Source of the DNA: Nitrospira defluvii
Lineage (GTDB): Bacteria; Nitrospirota; Nitrospiria; Nitrospirales; Nitrospiraceae
Assembly (NCBI GenBank): GCA_000196815.1
Contig: FP929003.1
Coordinates: 4,239,501-4,303,500 of the forward strand
Reading direction: 5' to 3'
Length of the DNA: 64,000 nucleotides
Numbering within the stretch: position 1 is the first letter of the stretch; every line of letters begins with the position of its first letter. Below, piece after piece: positions 9,135 to 18,050 of this stretch. Below the pieces are notes generated by a model, which saw only the letters and a program-made list of their open reading frames with translations, made no database searches and was not told the origin of the DNA. The translations under genes and the position numbers were made by a program.

Positions 9135-10169
9135 ATGAACGATCAATCGCTGTTCCCCCACACGTGCCTACACGGCTACAGGCTCTTCTCGTCCCTGAGG
9201 GGCACGCCTGCTACCGGACCCGTTCGCAGCGCAACCGGGTTCACGACCACTGGCGCGCTGATTTTCTGCCTCTGCCTGCTCTTCGTCCTGATCTCCAACG
9301 CGGAGGCCGCCAAGCTGGAAGATCGCATTGTCGCGGTCGTCAATTCCGACCTGATCATGCTGTCCGAATTGAAACGCGACCTGCTTCCCGAACAGGACCG
9401 GCTGCGCAAGCTATACAAAGGCGAAGACCTGGAGCGCCGCCTCAAGACGGCTGAGGCCATGGGCGTCACGAAGATGATCGAGCGGAAACTGCAGCTGCAG
9501 GCCGCGAAGAACAAAGGTGTGGATGTGTCCGATCAGGAAGTCGTGCAGGCAGTCGAAGAGATGAAGAAACAGGGCGAGGCCATCGACAGCGCCGACCCGA
9601 ACACCGCGAGGAGTATTCGCGAACAGCTGACCTTGATGCGGGTGGTCGACCGCGAAGTCCGCGGCCTGATTATGGTGGCGGACTCGGAAATGAAACGATA
9701 TTACCAGGAGCACCAGGATCGGTTTGCCTACCCCGAGGAATACCAACTCAGCCAAATCCTGATCAAGCCGCGCACGCCGGACGGCCTCTCCGCCGCGCAC
9801 GGGCGAGCCGAGGCGCTCCTGGCAACCCTCAAGCAAGGTGAACCGTTCGAGGATCTGGCCCTCCGCTTTTCCGACGGAGCGGATGCCTCACGCGGCGGGC
9901 GGCTCGGCCTGGTTCGACAAGGCGAGTTGATTCCCGCGCTGGAACAGGCGCTGACATCCGTGGACGTGGGGAAGATCACGGGCATTGTGGAGACGGCGGA
10001 AGGGCTGCACATCGTGCGGGTCGACGACAAAAAGCCGCGCCAGTTTCGGCCGTTTGAACAGGTGAAGGCCGAAATTCAATCCCTCGTGTTTCAACAGAAG
10101 ACCGAAGATCAGTACCAGATCTGGATGGCCGATCTGAAAAACAAGGCCTACATCGAGATCAAGTTTTAA
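9135..10169 (+). CDS. surA: SurA-type periplasmic chaperone / peptidyl-prolyl isomerase
   Basis: 344 residues with a long N-terminal region, a hydrophobic signal segment at about residues 40-58 (FCLCLLFVLISNAEA), a SurA-N domain beginning LEDRIVAVVNSDLIMLSEL, and one parvulin domain at about 201-300 (LSQILIKPR ... GGRLGLVRQGEL ... GLHIVRVDD). SurA assists outer-membrane protein folding. With one parvulin domain rather than two it resembles the shorter SurA forms outside Proteobacteria. A TACAAT (9118-9123) within GATTGTGTACAATC could be its -10 box. Its last 11 bases overlap the convergent engB gene. Confidence 0.88.
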   Translation: MNDQSLFPHTCLHGYRLFSSLRGTPATGPVRSATGFTTTGALIFCLCLLFVLISNAEAAKLEDRIVAVVNSDLIMLSELKRDLLPEQDRLRKLYKGEDLERRLKTAEAMGVTKMIERKLQLQAAKNKGVDVSDQEVVQAVEEMKKQGEAIDSADPNTARSIREQLTLMRVVDREVRGLIMVADSEMKRYYQEHQDRFAYPEEYQLSQILIKPRTPDGLSAAHGRAEALLATLKQGEPFEDLALRFSDGADASRGGRLGLVRQGELIPALEQALTSVDVGKITGIVETAEGLHIVRVDDKKPRQFRPFEQVKAEIQSLVFQQKTEDQYQIWMADLKNKAYIEIKF

Positions 10170-10761
10170 ACTGCGTACGAATCTCGCCCCACAAGGCGTC
10201 CCGCCCCTCATGCGTTTCAGCCGAGTACAGCACAATCGGCACCTCGGGCCCCAATCCGCAAGCCGTCCGCACGGCTGCGAGGCTGGGCGCCCGCTCACTT
10301 TGCCGCAATTTATCGGCTTTCGTCAGGACGATGATCATGCCGCACCCCAGGGACTGGACCCACTGCACCGTCATCACATCCTGCGGCATCCACACACGTG
10401 CCTCGATCAACAGAATCACAGCCCCGAGAGACTGTCGCTGTTCGAGATACTGCTCGATCATCGGCCCCCATTGCGCCCGCATGGTTTTGGAGACCTTGGC
10501 GTAACCGTATCCGGGCAGGTCGACCAGCGACAGCAGGGAGAGCTTCGGATCCGAGGTGCGGACCGTGAAAAAATTGACGGCGCGTGTTTTCCCCGGCGTC
10601 TTGCTGACCTTGGCCAGCTTCTTCCGGTGAAGCAGAGAATTAATCAGCGAGGACTTCCCGACATTCGATCGGCCGACGAACGCAATCTCCGGCAACCGGT
10701 CGGGTGGAAACTGTTCTGGGGAGACCGAACTTTTGATAAACTCAGCGCTGAGTAATTTCAT
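10159..10761 (-). CDS. engB: Ribosome biogenesis GTPase EngB (YsxC/YihA)
   Basis: 200 residues, standard length. G1 is GRSNVGKSS (about 30-38), the switch region has KTPGKTRAVNFF, G3 is DLPGYGYAKV and G4 is TKAD; G5 is near SAETHEG. EngB is an essential GTPase for 50S subunit assembly. The segment following G3 reads LLIEARVWMPQD, where most homologues have D-x-R, an unusual but conservative change. It stands alone on the minus strand between two plus-strand genes. Confidence 0.94.
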   Translation of the reverse strand: MKLLSAEFIKSSVSPEQFPPDRLPEIAFVGRSNVGKSSLINSLLHRKKLAKVSKTPGKTRAVNFFTVRTSDPKLSLLSLVDLPGYGYAKVSKTMRAQWGPMIEQYLEQRQSLGAVILLIEARVWMPQDVMTVQWVQSLGCGMIIVLTKADKLRQSERAPSLAAVRTACGLGPEVPIVLYSAETHEGRDALWGEIRTQFKT

Positions 10762-10853
10762 GGTGATCCACCGCGTACCGACGTGCGGGATGTACGTTCA
10801 CCTCCGGAGACAGGGGCCGGACCGGTGCCACACCTCGTATCCTCATAGATAGA

Positions 10854-11648
10854 GTGTCGGGAATGAGCAAGTCAACTGGCAGCCTGTTCGGCCGGATGTT
10901 GTTGTGGGCGACCATCCTGGTCGGTCTCCCCGCAGCCGCCTTGGCGTTGTATTGGCTGGTGACGCTGCCGGACGTCTCACACCTGGCCAAACATCACCCC
11001 ACGGAAACGGCCTTGATGGAGGCACGGCGTGCCCAGGCCAAGGAGCACGGCCGCACGCTGCATCCTCAATTCGTCTGGGTGCCGTTGTCCCGCATTGCAC
11101 CGGCGCTCCAGCGCGCCGTGGTCGCCGCCGAAGATGCCTCGTTCTTCGCGCACGAAGGATTCGATTGGGAAGGCATCAAAGATGCGGCGCTCTATAACCT
11201 GGAGGTCGGCGAATTCAAGCGCGGCGGCAGCACCATTACGCAGCAGTTGGCCAAGAATCTGTACCTCTCGTCTGAACGCTCTCTGCTACGGAAGGCCCGC
11301 GAGGCCCTCATCACCCGTTCCCTGGAACATCATTTGACGAAGGAACGGATTCTGGAATTGTATTTGAATGTCGCGGAATGGGGGCAGGGCGTATTCGGCG
11401 CGGAAGCGGCGGCGCGGCACCATTTCGGGAAATCTGCCAAGGAGCTGACGATCGACGAAGCGGCGTTACTGGCAGCGATTCTTCCCTCCCCACGCCGGTA
11501 TGACCCGATCCGCCATACCGCCTACTTAAATCGACGGCAGCACCACATCGTCCGATGGCTGGAACGGGGCAACGGACGGAGAGCCGGCTCACTCTCGACG
11601 AACCGACAGGCACCGGAGCCGCATGACCTCGCCCCGCCTGAAGACTGA
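10854..11648 (+). CDS. mtgA: Monofunctional biosynthetic peptidoglycan transglycosylase
   Basis: 264 residues (GTG 10854; ATG 10863 is equally possible). One N-terminal transmembrane helix is followed by a glycosyltransferase-51 domain: AAEDASFFAHEGFDWEG contains the catalytic Glu, GGSTITQQLAKNLYLS is the second signature, and KERILELYLN the third. No transpeptidase domain is present, so it polymerises lipid II glycan strands only. Confidence 0.93.
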   Translation: MSGMSKSTGSLFGRMLLWATILVGLPAAALALYWLVTLPDVSHLAKHHPTETALMEARRAQAKEHGRTLHPQFVWVPLSRIAPALQRAVVAAEDASFFAHEGFDWEGIKDAALYNLEVGEFKRGGSTITQQLAKNLYLSSERSLLRKAREALITRSLEHHLTKERILELYLNVAEWGQGVFGAEAAARHHFGKSAKELTIDEAALLAAILPSPRRYDPIRHTAYLNRRQHHIVRWLERGNGRRAGSLSTNRQAPEPHDLAPPED

Positions 11649-11695
11649 GGCATAACTTCACAGCACGATCCGCACAATACTGCGGAGAGTAGTCG

Positions 11696-12124
11696 CTACT
11701 CAGCATCCCCGACCGCCGCCACGTCTCGTTCCCCGAAAATCGCCGACTCGTGTCGATAGTATTTAAATTCGAGGAGATTCTGGGAAGGGTCTTGTAGGAA
11801 AAATGTGAGATGTTCGATGCGGGTACCGGCAAACCGCCGCCTGGGCTGCTGGTAAAACGTCAGGCCCTTCGCCTTCGCGCGATCGACCAGCGCCTGCCAT
11901 TCCTCTTCCTGCGTCAACACCAGCCCGAAATGACGCGGATAGACGCCCTTCTGCGGCGCGGTCGACTGGGTGGAGAGATGGGCGACCAACTGGTGCCCGG
12001 CTAATCCGAAGGTGACGGCGGAGGAGGATTCCCGACCCAGCACACAACCGAGACCATTGACGTAAAATTGCTTGGCCGCGGCGAGATCGTGGACAGGAAA
12101 AGCCAGGTGAAAGAGTGCCGGCAT
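11696..12124 (-). CDS. VOC (glyoxalase/dioxygenase) superfamily protein
   Basis: 142 residues with the paired beta-alpha-beta-beta-beta modules of the vicinal oxygen chelate fold: LFHLAFPVHDLAAAKQFY at the N-terminus and HLTFFLQDPSQNLLEFKYY near the C-terminus. Metal ligands are plausibly H6, H65 and E114-type positions, but the substrate cannot be told from sequence. Annotated homologues include glyoxalases, bleomycin resistance proteins and dioxygenases. Confidence 0.85.
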   Translation of the reverse strand: MPALFHLAFPVHDLAAAKQFYVNGLGCVLGRESSSAVTFGLAGHQLVAHLSTQSTAPQKGVYPRHFGLVLTQEEEWQALVDRAKAKGLTFYQQPRRRFAGTRIEHLTFFLQDPSQNLLEFKYYRHESAIFGERDVAAVGDAE

Positions 12125-12164
12125 AGACTGATACCTCTGGTCACTGTATCAGCCTTCTTCGAGA

Positions 12165-13103
12165 CTAGGCAAACCGGCCTTTCACCTGCGGCCGGCCGTC
12201 GCGCCCGATCACACCGGCCACCATGTTCGGCGTACTGTGTCGAATGGCGAACCGGCCATCGGGCGAGAGCACCAGCACCCCGGCCGCGCCGTGAATACGC
12301 TCCACGACCTTCCGCAGTACCCGATTCGCCGACCGCAGCGGACTCCAACCGCTCGCCAATAAATCGCTGATCTCCTTCGCAACGGCCACTCGAATGATGC
12401 TCTCCCCTAATCCCGTCATGGAGACCGCTCCAGCCTCATTATCGGCATAGACCCCGCATCCGATCAACGGCGTATCGCCGACCCGGCCCGGCAACATCAC
12501 ATCCACACCACCGGTCGATGCCCCGGCTGCCACCGTTCCGGCGAGATCCAAGGCCACCGCGCCCACGGTTTCCTTGCCCAAGCTGCGCGCACGGAGGCGG
12601 CCCGTCTGCATGATCGCCTGATGTAAGCGCAACGTGCGCCCCAGCCCGGCCCGCGGCCTCAATTCCTTGGGCCGCGGCCCTGCCGTCTTCTTGGCACGAG
12701 GCGCGCGCTCCAATCCGAAATAGTCCGCAAAGCGGGAAGCTGACTGCCCGACCAGCAACACATGGGCCGTTTTTTCCATCACCAGCCGCGCGGCGGTGAT
12801 GGGATGAACGATACCCTCGATGGAGGCCACAGCCCCCGCCCGCAGATCTCGCCCTTCCATTATCGACGCATCCATGCGCCGCACTCCATCGAGCTGACGG
12901 TTCGAGCCTTGCCCCGCATTGAACAGGCCTGACTCCTCCAGCAGGCGAATAGCTTCTTCCACCACGGACAGCGCCGGGGTGCCGGCCATAAGCAGACGAT
13001 GACCCTCGGCCAGGGCGGCCTCGACGCAGGCCGCTTGAGCGACGGTCATGGCGCGGCGTCCCGCGCCACCGTGAATGAGCAGGATCGGTCGTGACGGTTT
13101 CAA
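12165..13103 (-). CDS. Isoaspartyl peptidase / L-asparaginase, Ntn-hydrolase family
   Basis: 312 residues if started at TTG 13103, which shares bases with the TGA of the upstream gene (aaTTGA), implying translational coupling; the ATG at 13190 would overlap that gene by 91 bases. Typical features: LIHGGAG at the N-terminus, LFNAGQGS, DASIM-G and the autoprocessing site before Thr in KETVGAVALDLAG, followed by ASTGG and GDTPLIGCGVYADN. The enzyme is made as a precursor that cleaves itself before the nucleophilic Thr and removes isoaspartyl or asparagine amide groups. The residue before that Thr is Glu, not the Gly usual in bacterial IaaA. Confidence 0.88.
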   Translation of the reverse strand: MKPSRPILLIHGGAGRRAMTVAQAACVEAALAEGHRLLMAGTPALSVVEEAIRLLEESGLFNAGQGSNRQLDGVRRMDASIMEGRDLRAGAVASIEGIVHPITAARLVMEKTAHVLLVGQSASRFADYFGLERAPRAKKTAGPRPKELRPRAGLGRTLRLHQAIMQTGRLRARSLGKETVGAVALDLAGTVAAGASTGGVDVMLPGRVGDTPLIGCGVYADNEAGAVSMTGLGESIIRVAVAKEISDLLASGWSPLRSANRVLRKVVERIHGAAGVLVLSPDGRFAIRHSTPNMVAGVIGRDGRPQVKGRFA

Positions 13104-13666
13104 TTCAGCAGGAGATCTTTCACGCGGCGGCAGGCAGGATCTTGCATACGATCGAGGTCCGAGCGGACGAACCCCAAGCCGGTCACACACAGCTCAAAGT
13201 TTTCCGACAGCTTCCGGAACAACGGGGAATCCTGCTCAGGGTCGTAGCTGCCGTACTCGGCGACCAACCCGTACGAGCGTTTGCCCGTCTTCACGTAATC
13301 CACCAGGAAATCTTTATGGTAGATGCGGCCTACGCTCTTGAGGCGGCGGAGATATTCTGGAAACAGGCCGGTCATGAAGAGTGTAAAGTCGCCGATATGG
13401 CGATGCACCTCGCGCTCACGCTCGAAGGATTGCGCTTCCAACAGCACTTCGGATTCGAACAGCATCTCGACGACGGAATCAACGGCGCGGCCCTGTGTGT
13501 TCTGGATTTTGTAGAGTTGGTCGGTGTGCGCGAATTCGACGAGCAGGTTGGAGACGTACTCGGTGACATTCAGATCGGGCCACCCGAGGTGTTCGGTGAA
13601 GCTTTTTTCCGTCAACGCTCCGAAGAGCTGTCGGAGTGGATGGCTGCGAGAAACGGGACTTCCCAT
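13100..13666 (-). CDS. Conserved protein of unknown function
   Basis: 188 residues from ATG 13666, which has GGGAGG four bases upstream; a TTG at 13768 overlapping the dtd stop would add 34 residues but lacks a ribosome-binding site. I do not recognise a family. The protein is soluble, rich in charged and aromatic residues (LTEKSFTEHLGWPDLNVTEY, YHKDFLVDYVKTGKRSY) with no signal peptide or cysteine motif; helices predominate by composition. It lies between dtd and the asparaginase gene, whose TTG overlaps its stop codon. Confidence 0.7.
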   Translation of the reverse strand: MGSPVSRSHPLRQLFGALTEKSFTEHLGWPDLNVTEYVSNLLVEFAHTDQLYKIQNTQGRAVDSVVEMLFESEVLLEAQSFEREREVHRHIGDFTLFMTGLFPEYLRRLKSVGRIYHKDFLVDYVKTGKRSYGLVAEYGSYDPEQDSPLFRKLSENFELCVTGLGFVRSDLDRMQDPACRRVKDLLLN

Positions 13667-13701
13667 CTCGACCTCCCGGGCAATCCCTGCCCTTTGAAAA
13701 T

Positions 13702-13707
13702 AGTATA
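13702..13707 (-). promoter_or_regulatory. Possible -10 element upstream of the unknown 188-aa protein
   Basis: On the minus strand the sequence reads CTGCTATACTATTTTC, a good TATACT -10 box about 35 bases before the ATG at 13666. No convincing -35 box is seen at standard spacing, so this is a weak call; it favours the downstream ATG over the TTG at 13768. Confidence 0.3.
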
Positions 13708-13764
13708 GCAGACCATGCTCAACCCAAGCAGACTTTCTCCCTGATTCCTTATCGGCATCCGCGA

Positions 13765-14235
13765 TCAAGACTTGAGAGTCGGAACCGATACTCCTCGCCG
13801 GCTGTCCAACAGGAAGGTCACCGGACCGTCGTTGAGCAATTCCACTTGCATGTGCGCCCCGAAGACCCCGGTTTCTACCGTCAGGCCATCCGCCCGCAAT
13901 CGACCGACCGCCTGCTCGTACAAAGTACGCGCCTCCTCCGGAGGCGCAGCTAGGTCGAACCCTGGACGCCGGCCCTTGCTGGTATCACCGAGCAGCGTAA
14001 ACTGCGAAACGAGCAACAGCGCCCCGCCGGCCTCGATGAGCGTACGATTCATCTTTCCCTGCTCGTCGCCAAAGATCCGCAGGGTCTGCAGCTTCTCAAC
14101 GATATACAGCAGGTCCCGCTCGTCATCACCCTTGGCGACACCCAACAGCACCAGGAGACCTGCACCGATTCGGCCAACGATCCCGCCCTCCACCTCAACT
14201 GACGCGCGTGTGACCCGTTGAATGACGGCCTTCAT
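13765..14235 (-). CDS. dtd: D-aminoacyl-tRNA deacylase
   Basis: 156 residues, standard length. Signature motifs are visible: SQFTLLGD and the cross-subunit Gly-cisPro motif in [11 protein letters not shown]. The enzyme hydrolyses D-amino acids (and glycine mischarged on tRNA-Ala) from tRNA. It is followed on the same strand by the unknown 188-aa protein and the asparaginase, an arrangement compatible with one operon. Confidence 0.95.
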   Translation of the reverse strand: MKAVIQRVTRASVEVEGGIVGRIGAGLLVLLGVAKGDDERDLLYIVEKLQTLRIFGDEQGKMNRTLIEAGGALLLVSQFTLLGDTSKGRRPGFDLAAPPEEARTLYEQAVGRLRADGLTVETGVFGAHMQVELLNDGPVTFLLDSRRGVSVPTLKS

Positions 14236-14269
14236 GCATCACCCTTCACAGACCGACAACCAGTCACAA

Positions 14270-14776
14270 TCACTGAGCATTCCGCAGTTGACTCAATGTG
14301 CCTTCCAAATTCAGCAGGCGGCGCTTCAACGGCAATCCGCACGAAAATCCGCCTAGCGAACCATCGTGCGAGACGATCCGGTGACAGGGCACTACAATGG
14401 GGACCGGGTTGGCCCCGAGCGCCATCCCCACCGCCCTGGCGTACTGCTTTCCACCCACACGGATGGCCACCCATTGATAGGACCGCACTCGGCCGTAGGG
14501 AATCCGTGTGATCGCCTTCCAGACTTTCCGCTGAAACGGCGTGCCGGCCGAACAATCCACCGGAAAAGAAAACTCGCGACGTGTACCCGCGATATAGGCC
14601 AGAAGCTGCGCGCGCGCCTCCGCCATGATCGATGCGGCTGCGCCGCCGGCCTCAGCAGCCGGTTGCTGCCGGGCACCAGGATCCGACGGCGACAAATCAA
14701 TGGCGGTCACGCCCTTCTCGGAAGCCGTAATCCTGATCAAGCCCCAAGCGGTCTGAAACGTGATTGCGTGCATCAT
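14270..14776 (-). CDS. ogt: Methylated-DNA--[protein]-cysteine S-methyltransferase
   Basis: 168 residues. The active-site motif PCHRIV with the acceptor Cys is present (VVPCHRIVSHDGSLGGFSCG), preceded by the helix-turn-helix region FQRKVWKAITRIPYGRVRSY. It repairs O6-alkylguanine and O4-alkylthymine by irreversible transfer to Cys. The start follows the murJ stop by a single base, so the two are probably co-transcribed. Confidence 0.94.
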   Translation of the reverse strand: MMHAITFQTAWGLIRITASEKGVTAIDLSPSDPGARQQPAAEAGGAAASIMAEARAQLLAYIAGTRREFSFPVDCSAGTPFQRKVWKAITRIPYGRVRSYQWVAIRVGGKQYARAVGMALGANPVPIVVPCHRIVSHDGSLGGFSCGLPLKRRLLNLEGTLSQLRNAQ

Positions 14777-14777
14777 G

Positions 14778-16406
14778 TCAGGCTACCCCAAACTTCTTCG
14801 CGACCCGGCCCAATTTCCGCTTCACCATTCCTAGCACCACGTCCAATTCCTCCGAGCCGAGCATAATATGCACCCCGAGATATCCGATGACACTGATTCC
14901 GATTCCACCAAATAAGGCTGCGGATTTCACGACCCACGCACCGTCCTGGTCCCACAGGGACGCATTCGCGACCCAGAGGCACATCACTGCGACCGGAATG
15001 CAGGCCCCCAGCACTCGAACAGCCGACCGTACAATCGCACCCCAATCGACACGCCCCAGACGCCGGTGCAACACGGCGACCAAAATGCTCCCATTCAGCA
15101 TGGAAGCCAGTGCCGTGGCCAGCGCCAGCCCCGCGGCATCCAGCAGCGTCATCAACCACAGGGACAATAAAATATTCGCCCCGACCGCAATCCCCGCAGT
15201 GACCGCCGGCGTCCTCGTGTCCTGTAGGGAATAAAACGCGGAAACGATAATACGCACTCCGGCAAAGGCCCACAACCCGACGGCATAACAGAGGAGCGCC
15301 GTCGCCGTCGCCAACGTATCGGCTTTGGTGAACGATCCATGCTCGAACACCAGATGCACGATCGGGTGCCGCAAGAGGATCAATCCCACCATCGCCGGAA
15401 GAATGATGAAAAAAATCATTCGAAGGCCGAACCCGATCGTCGTCCGCAATTCATCCAGCGCCCCGCGGGCGGCCTGAGCGGAGAGCGTCGGAAGAATCGC
15501 TGTCGCGAGCGCCACGCCAAAAATGCCGAGTGGAAACTGAATGAGCCGCATGCCGTAAAACAAATAGGTCGGGCCACCGGCAAAATACGAGGCCAGGATC
15601 GTACTCACGGTGATATTGATCTGCGTCACCGACAACCCCAGCAACGATGGCACCATCAGCCACCCGATACGCTTCACGCCCGGATGGCCGGGTCGGAACC
15701 ACAGGCCGAACAACATTCCCCGGCCTTGTAATCCCGGCAACTGCATCGCAAATTGCGCCACCCCTCCCAGGACGATGCCGATCGCCACGCCGATGATGGG
15801 CTCCGGCAACCAGGGCGAGAGGAACATCATGCAGGCAATGGTGAAAATATTGAAAAACACCGGCGAGAATGCCGGCGCCGCAAAGGCGCGCAGCGAGTTG
15901 AGAATCCCCATCGCCAGGGCTGCCAGGCTGATAAAGATCAGATAGGGAAACATCATCTGCGTCAACAGCGTCGTCAGCGCCAGCTTGTCCGGACTTCCCC
16001 GGAAACCCGGGGCAAGGAGCCAGACAATCCCCGGTGCCGCCAGAATGCCCAGCAGGGTCACGGCAGTGACGATTGTCAGCAGCGTGGTGAAGGTGGCGCT
16101 GGCCAGTTCCCAGGCCTCCCGCTTGGTCTTCAGCGTGTGATACTCGGTAAAGACCGGAATGAAAGCGGCGGACATCGACCCTTCGGCGAACAGTTCCCGC
16201 AATAAATTGGGGATACGGTAGGCGACAAAAAACGCGTCTGCCGCGGGGGTCGCGCCAAAGAGTCTCGCCAACACCATGTCGCGGACAAAACCGAGGATAC
16301 GGCTGGAAAAGGTCGCCACGCCGATGAGGCCCGCCGCCTTGACGACGGAACGGGTTTCATCCGGAGCTGGTCGAGATGGTTCAACGGACACGGCGGGATC
16401 CGACAT
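14778..16406 (-). CDS. murJ: Lipid II flippase
   Basis: 542 residues from ATG 16406; a TTG at 16454 would add 16. About 14 hydrophobic segments, with the MviN/MurJ opening TFSSRILGFVRDMVLARLFG and RIPNLLRELFAEGSMSAAFIPVF, which includes the conserved charged positions of the central cavity. It flips lipid II across the inner membrane for peptidoglycan synthesis; mtgA, which uses lipid II, lies 3 kb away but on the other strand. Confidence 0.95.
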   Translation of the reverse strand: MSDPAVSVEPSRPAPDETRSVVKAAGLIGVATFSSRILGFVRDMVLARLFGATPAADAFFVAYRIPNLLRELFAEGSMSAAFIPVFTEYHTLKTKREAWELASATFTTLLTIVTAVTLLGILAAPGIVWLLAPGFRGSPDKLALTTLLTQMMFPYLIFISLAALAMGILNSLRAFAAPAFSPVFFNIFTIACMMFLSPWLPEPIIGVAIGIVLGGVAQFAMQLPGLQGRGMLFGLWFRPGHPGVKRIGWLMVPSLLGLSVTQINITVSTILASYFAGGPTYLFYGMRLIQFPLGIFGVALATAILPTLSAQAARGALDELRTTIGFGLRMIFFIILPAMVGLILLRHPIVHLVFEHGSFTKADTLATATALLCYAVGLWAFAGVRIIVSAFYSLQDTRTPAVTAGIAVGANILLSLWLMTLLDAAGLALATALASMLNGSILVAVLHRRLGRVDWGAIVRSAVRVLGACIPVAVMCLWVANASLWDQDGAWVVKSAALFGGIGISVIGYLGVHIMLGSEELDVVLGMVKRKLGRVAKKFGVA

Positions 16407-16464
16407 TATCGGCGATTGTAGCGAAACAGGATGGAGCCGTCCATTGTCGGGCAAGAACCGGCGA

Positions 16465-17127
16465 TCACGTGTCCTGAATCACCTGATTCGACAGCTCATT
16501 GGGATTGTCGCCGGCACGCACAGGACAGGCGCGCGCAAGGAGCATTCCGCTGGTTTCGATGCCGCAGCAGAGGCCGCCGACCAGATCACCAACCTTCAGT
16601 CGTTCGACGACGACAGCGACAACCTCCTGCCACTCCGCATCCGAGATCCCATCGCGCAACGATTGATCTGCCAACACAGAGACCTGCCGTTCGAGCAGGG
16701 AAACCAGCAGTAGAAGTCCTGTTCGCTCACGGGTCTGCGCGAGACCATGCTGAGCAAACGCCAATTGCGCTCGCAACTGCACCTTCCGATGCATCCGCTC
16801 GCGAGAGGTGAAGAGTCGCAGCACCGGAGGCCATGTCCCGCCCCAGGCTCCGAGGGAATAGGCCAGCGTGGTCACCCCCAGCAACCAGACAGCATTCGCC
16901 GCATGCCACCCCCACGGAAGCCAGGGGGATTCGATCGTCAGCAGGACCGTCAAGGCGAGTACCGCGCTCAGTAGCCCGACACGATGGTGCGCCTCACGAT
17001 ACACACCGGAGCGCCCGACGATCATCGGCACAATTTCGGCGCTGGTCCGTTCCTCGGCCGCCTCCACCGCCGCCTCAACCCGCGCACGCTCTGCCTCTGT
17101 CAGTGCCGGCCGTCTACCAGTCGCCAC
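16465..17127 (-). CDS. TPM-domain membrane protein
   Basis: 220 residues from a GTG at 17127 that sits just behind a GGAGGAGGAGG tract inside the end of the upstream gene; the two overlap by 14 bases. The N-terminus has the opening of a TPM (DUF477) fold (ALTEAERARVEAAVEAAEERTSAEIVP), then two transmembrane helices (about 45-95), then the rest of the domain (LLVSLLERQVSVLAD ... ISDAEWQEVV). The third gene of a LemA-TPM-TPM set; such sets are widespread, and their function is not settled. Confidence 0.8.
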   Translation of the reverse strand: MATGRRPALTEAERARVEAAVEAAEERTSAEIVPMIVGRSGVYREAHHRVGLLSAVLALTVLLTIESPWLPWGWHAANAVWLLGVTTLAYSLGAWGGTWPPVLRLFTSRERMHRKVQLRAQLAFAQHGLAQTRERTGLLLLVSLLERQVSVLADQSLRDGISDAEWQEVVAVVVERLKVGDLVGGLCCGIETSGMLLARACPVRAGDNPNELSNQVIQDT

Positions 17128-18019
17128 TGGCGCCTCCTCCTCCGAAATCGCCTCCACCCCCGGAGAAGCCACCGGATCCTCCGAACGATCCCCCGAGACC
17201 ACCGGACCCCCATCCGCCTTGTTGCGTGCTGAACCAGGTCCCGTCAAACGCACCGCCGTCTCCCCTCCTGCGTGATCCGCTGCTTGGTCCCAACATACCA
17301 AGCAGGCCGACCAGAACCAGGCTCACGGCTCCGGCGATCACTGCCGGTATCACCCATGGAGCAGCCAGAAACGAAAGGCCTCCCCCGACGACGGGCCCCA
17401 GCCCTCGATGAGCGCGTGAGAAGAAGAGACCAACGACGACTCCCAGAATCACCGCGAAGGCCGCAGTGGCGAAGGCATCGCTTGATGAAGGAGTAGCCGC
17501 CGGATGTTCCGGTGCGCGGTAGGTCCCTTCAATGGTTCGCAAGATGGCTTCCACACCGGCCGTCACGCCGGCCGGGACATCTCCGGCTCGAAACCGTGGC
17601 ACAATCTCGTTCCGGATAATCTGAGCCGACCTTGCATCCGTCAGCACCCCTTCCAATCCGTAACCGACCTCTATGCGAACTTTTCGATCCTTGATCGAGA
17701 CGAGAAGGAGGACTCCGTTGTCGGTCCCCTTGCGGCCTAACTTCCAGGCCGTCGCGACACGATGGGAAAAATCAAACAGCGGCTCACCCTCCAACGATGG
17801 AAGGATGAGGACCGCCACCTGATTGGAAGTGTTGGCTTCATGCGCCGCCAGATCGGCTGAAAGTCGCTCTGCGACGGCAGGCGACAGGACATGCGCCTGA
17901 TCGACGATGCGCCCGCTGAGCTGCGGCACATCCAGCGCCGCAGCCGGAAGGCTCGCCACCCCTGTGAGCCAGAGCCACCCGATGAGGAGCCCCCACCCCC
18001 TTCGCCCCAGCAGCCGCAT
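17114..18019 (-). CDS. TPM-domain exported membrane protein (YgcG-like)
   Basis: 301 residues. Signal peptide (WGLLIGWLWLTGVASLPAAA), TPM domain (about 32-170: GRIVDQAHVLSP ... NQVAVLILPSLEG ... GYGLEGVLTDARS), two transmembrane segments (about 188-240) and a glycine-rich tail ending GGGGASGDW. The architecture matches YgcG proteins encoded next to lemA. The Gly-rich tail coding sequence doubles as the purine-rich ribosome-binding site of the next gene. Confidence 0.88.
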   Translation of the reverse strand: MRLLGRRGWGLLIGWLWLTGVASLPAAALDVPQLSGRIVDQAHVLSPAVAERLSADLAAHEANTSNQVAVLILPSLEGEPLFDFSHRVATAWKLGRKGTDNGVLLLVSIKDRKVRIEVGYGLEGVLTDARSAQIIRNEIVPRFRAGDVPAGVTAGVEAILRTIEGTYRAPEHPAATPSSSDAFATAAFAVILGVVVGLFFSRAHRGLGPVVGGGLSFLAAPWVIPAVIAGAVSLVLVGLLGMLGPSSGSRRRGDGGAFDGTWFSTQQGGWGSGGLGGSFGGSGGFSGGGGDFGGGGASGDW

Positions 18020-18050
18020 CGCAATCGCTCCTTGGCTTACGAGACCGTCG

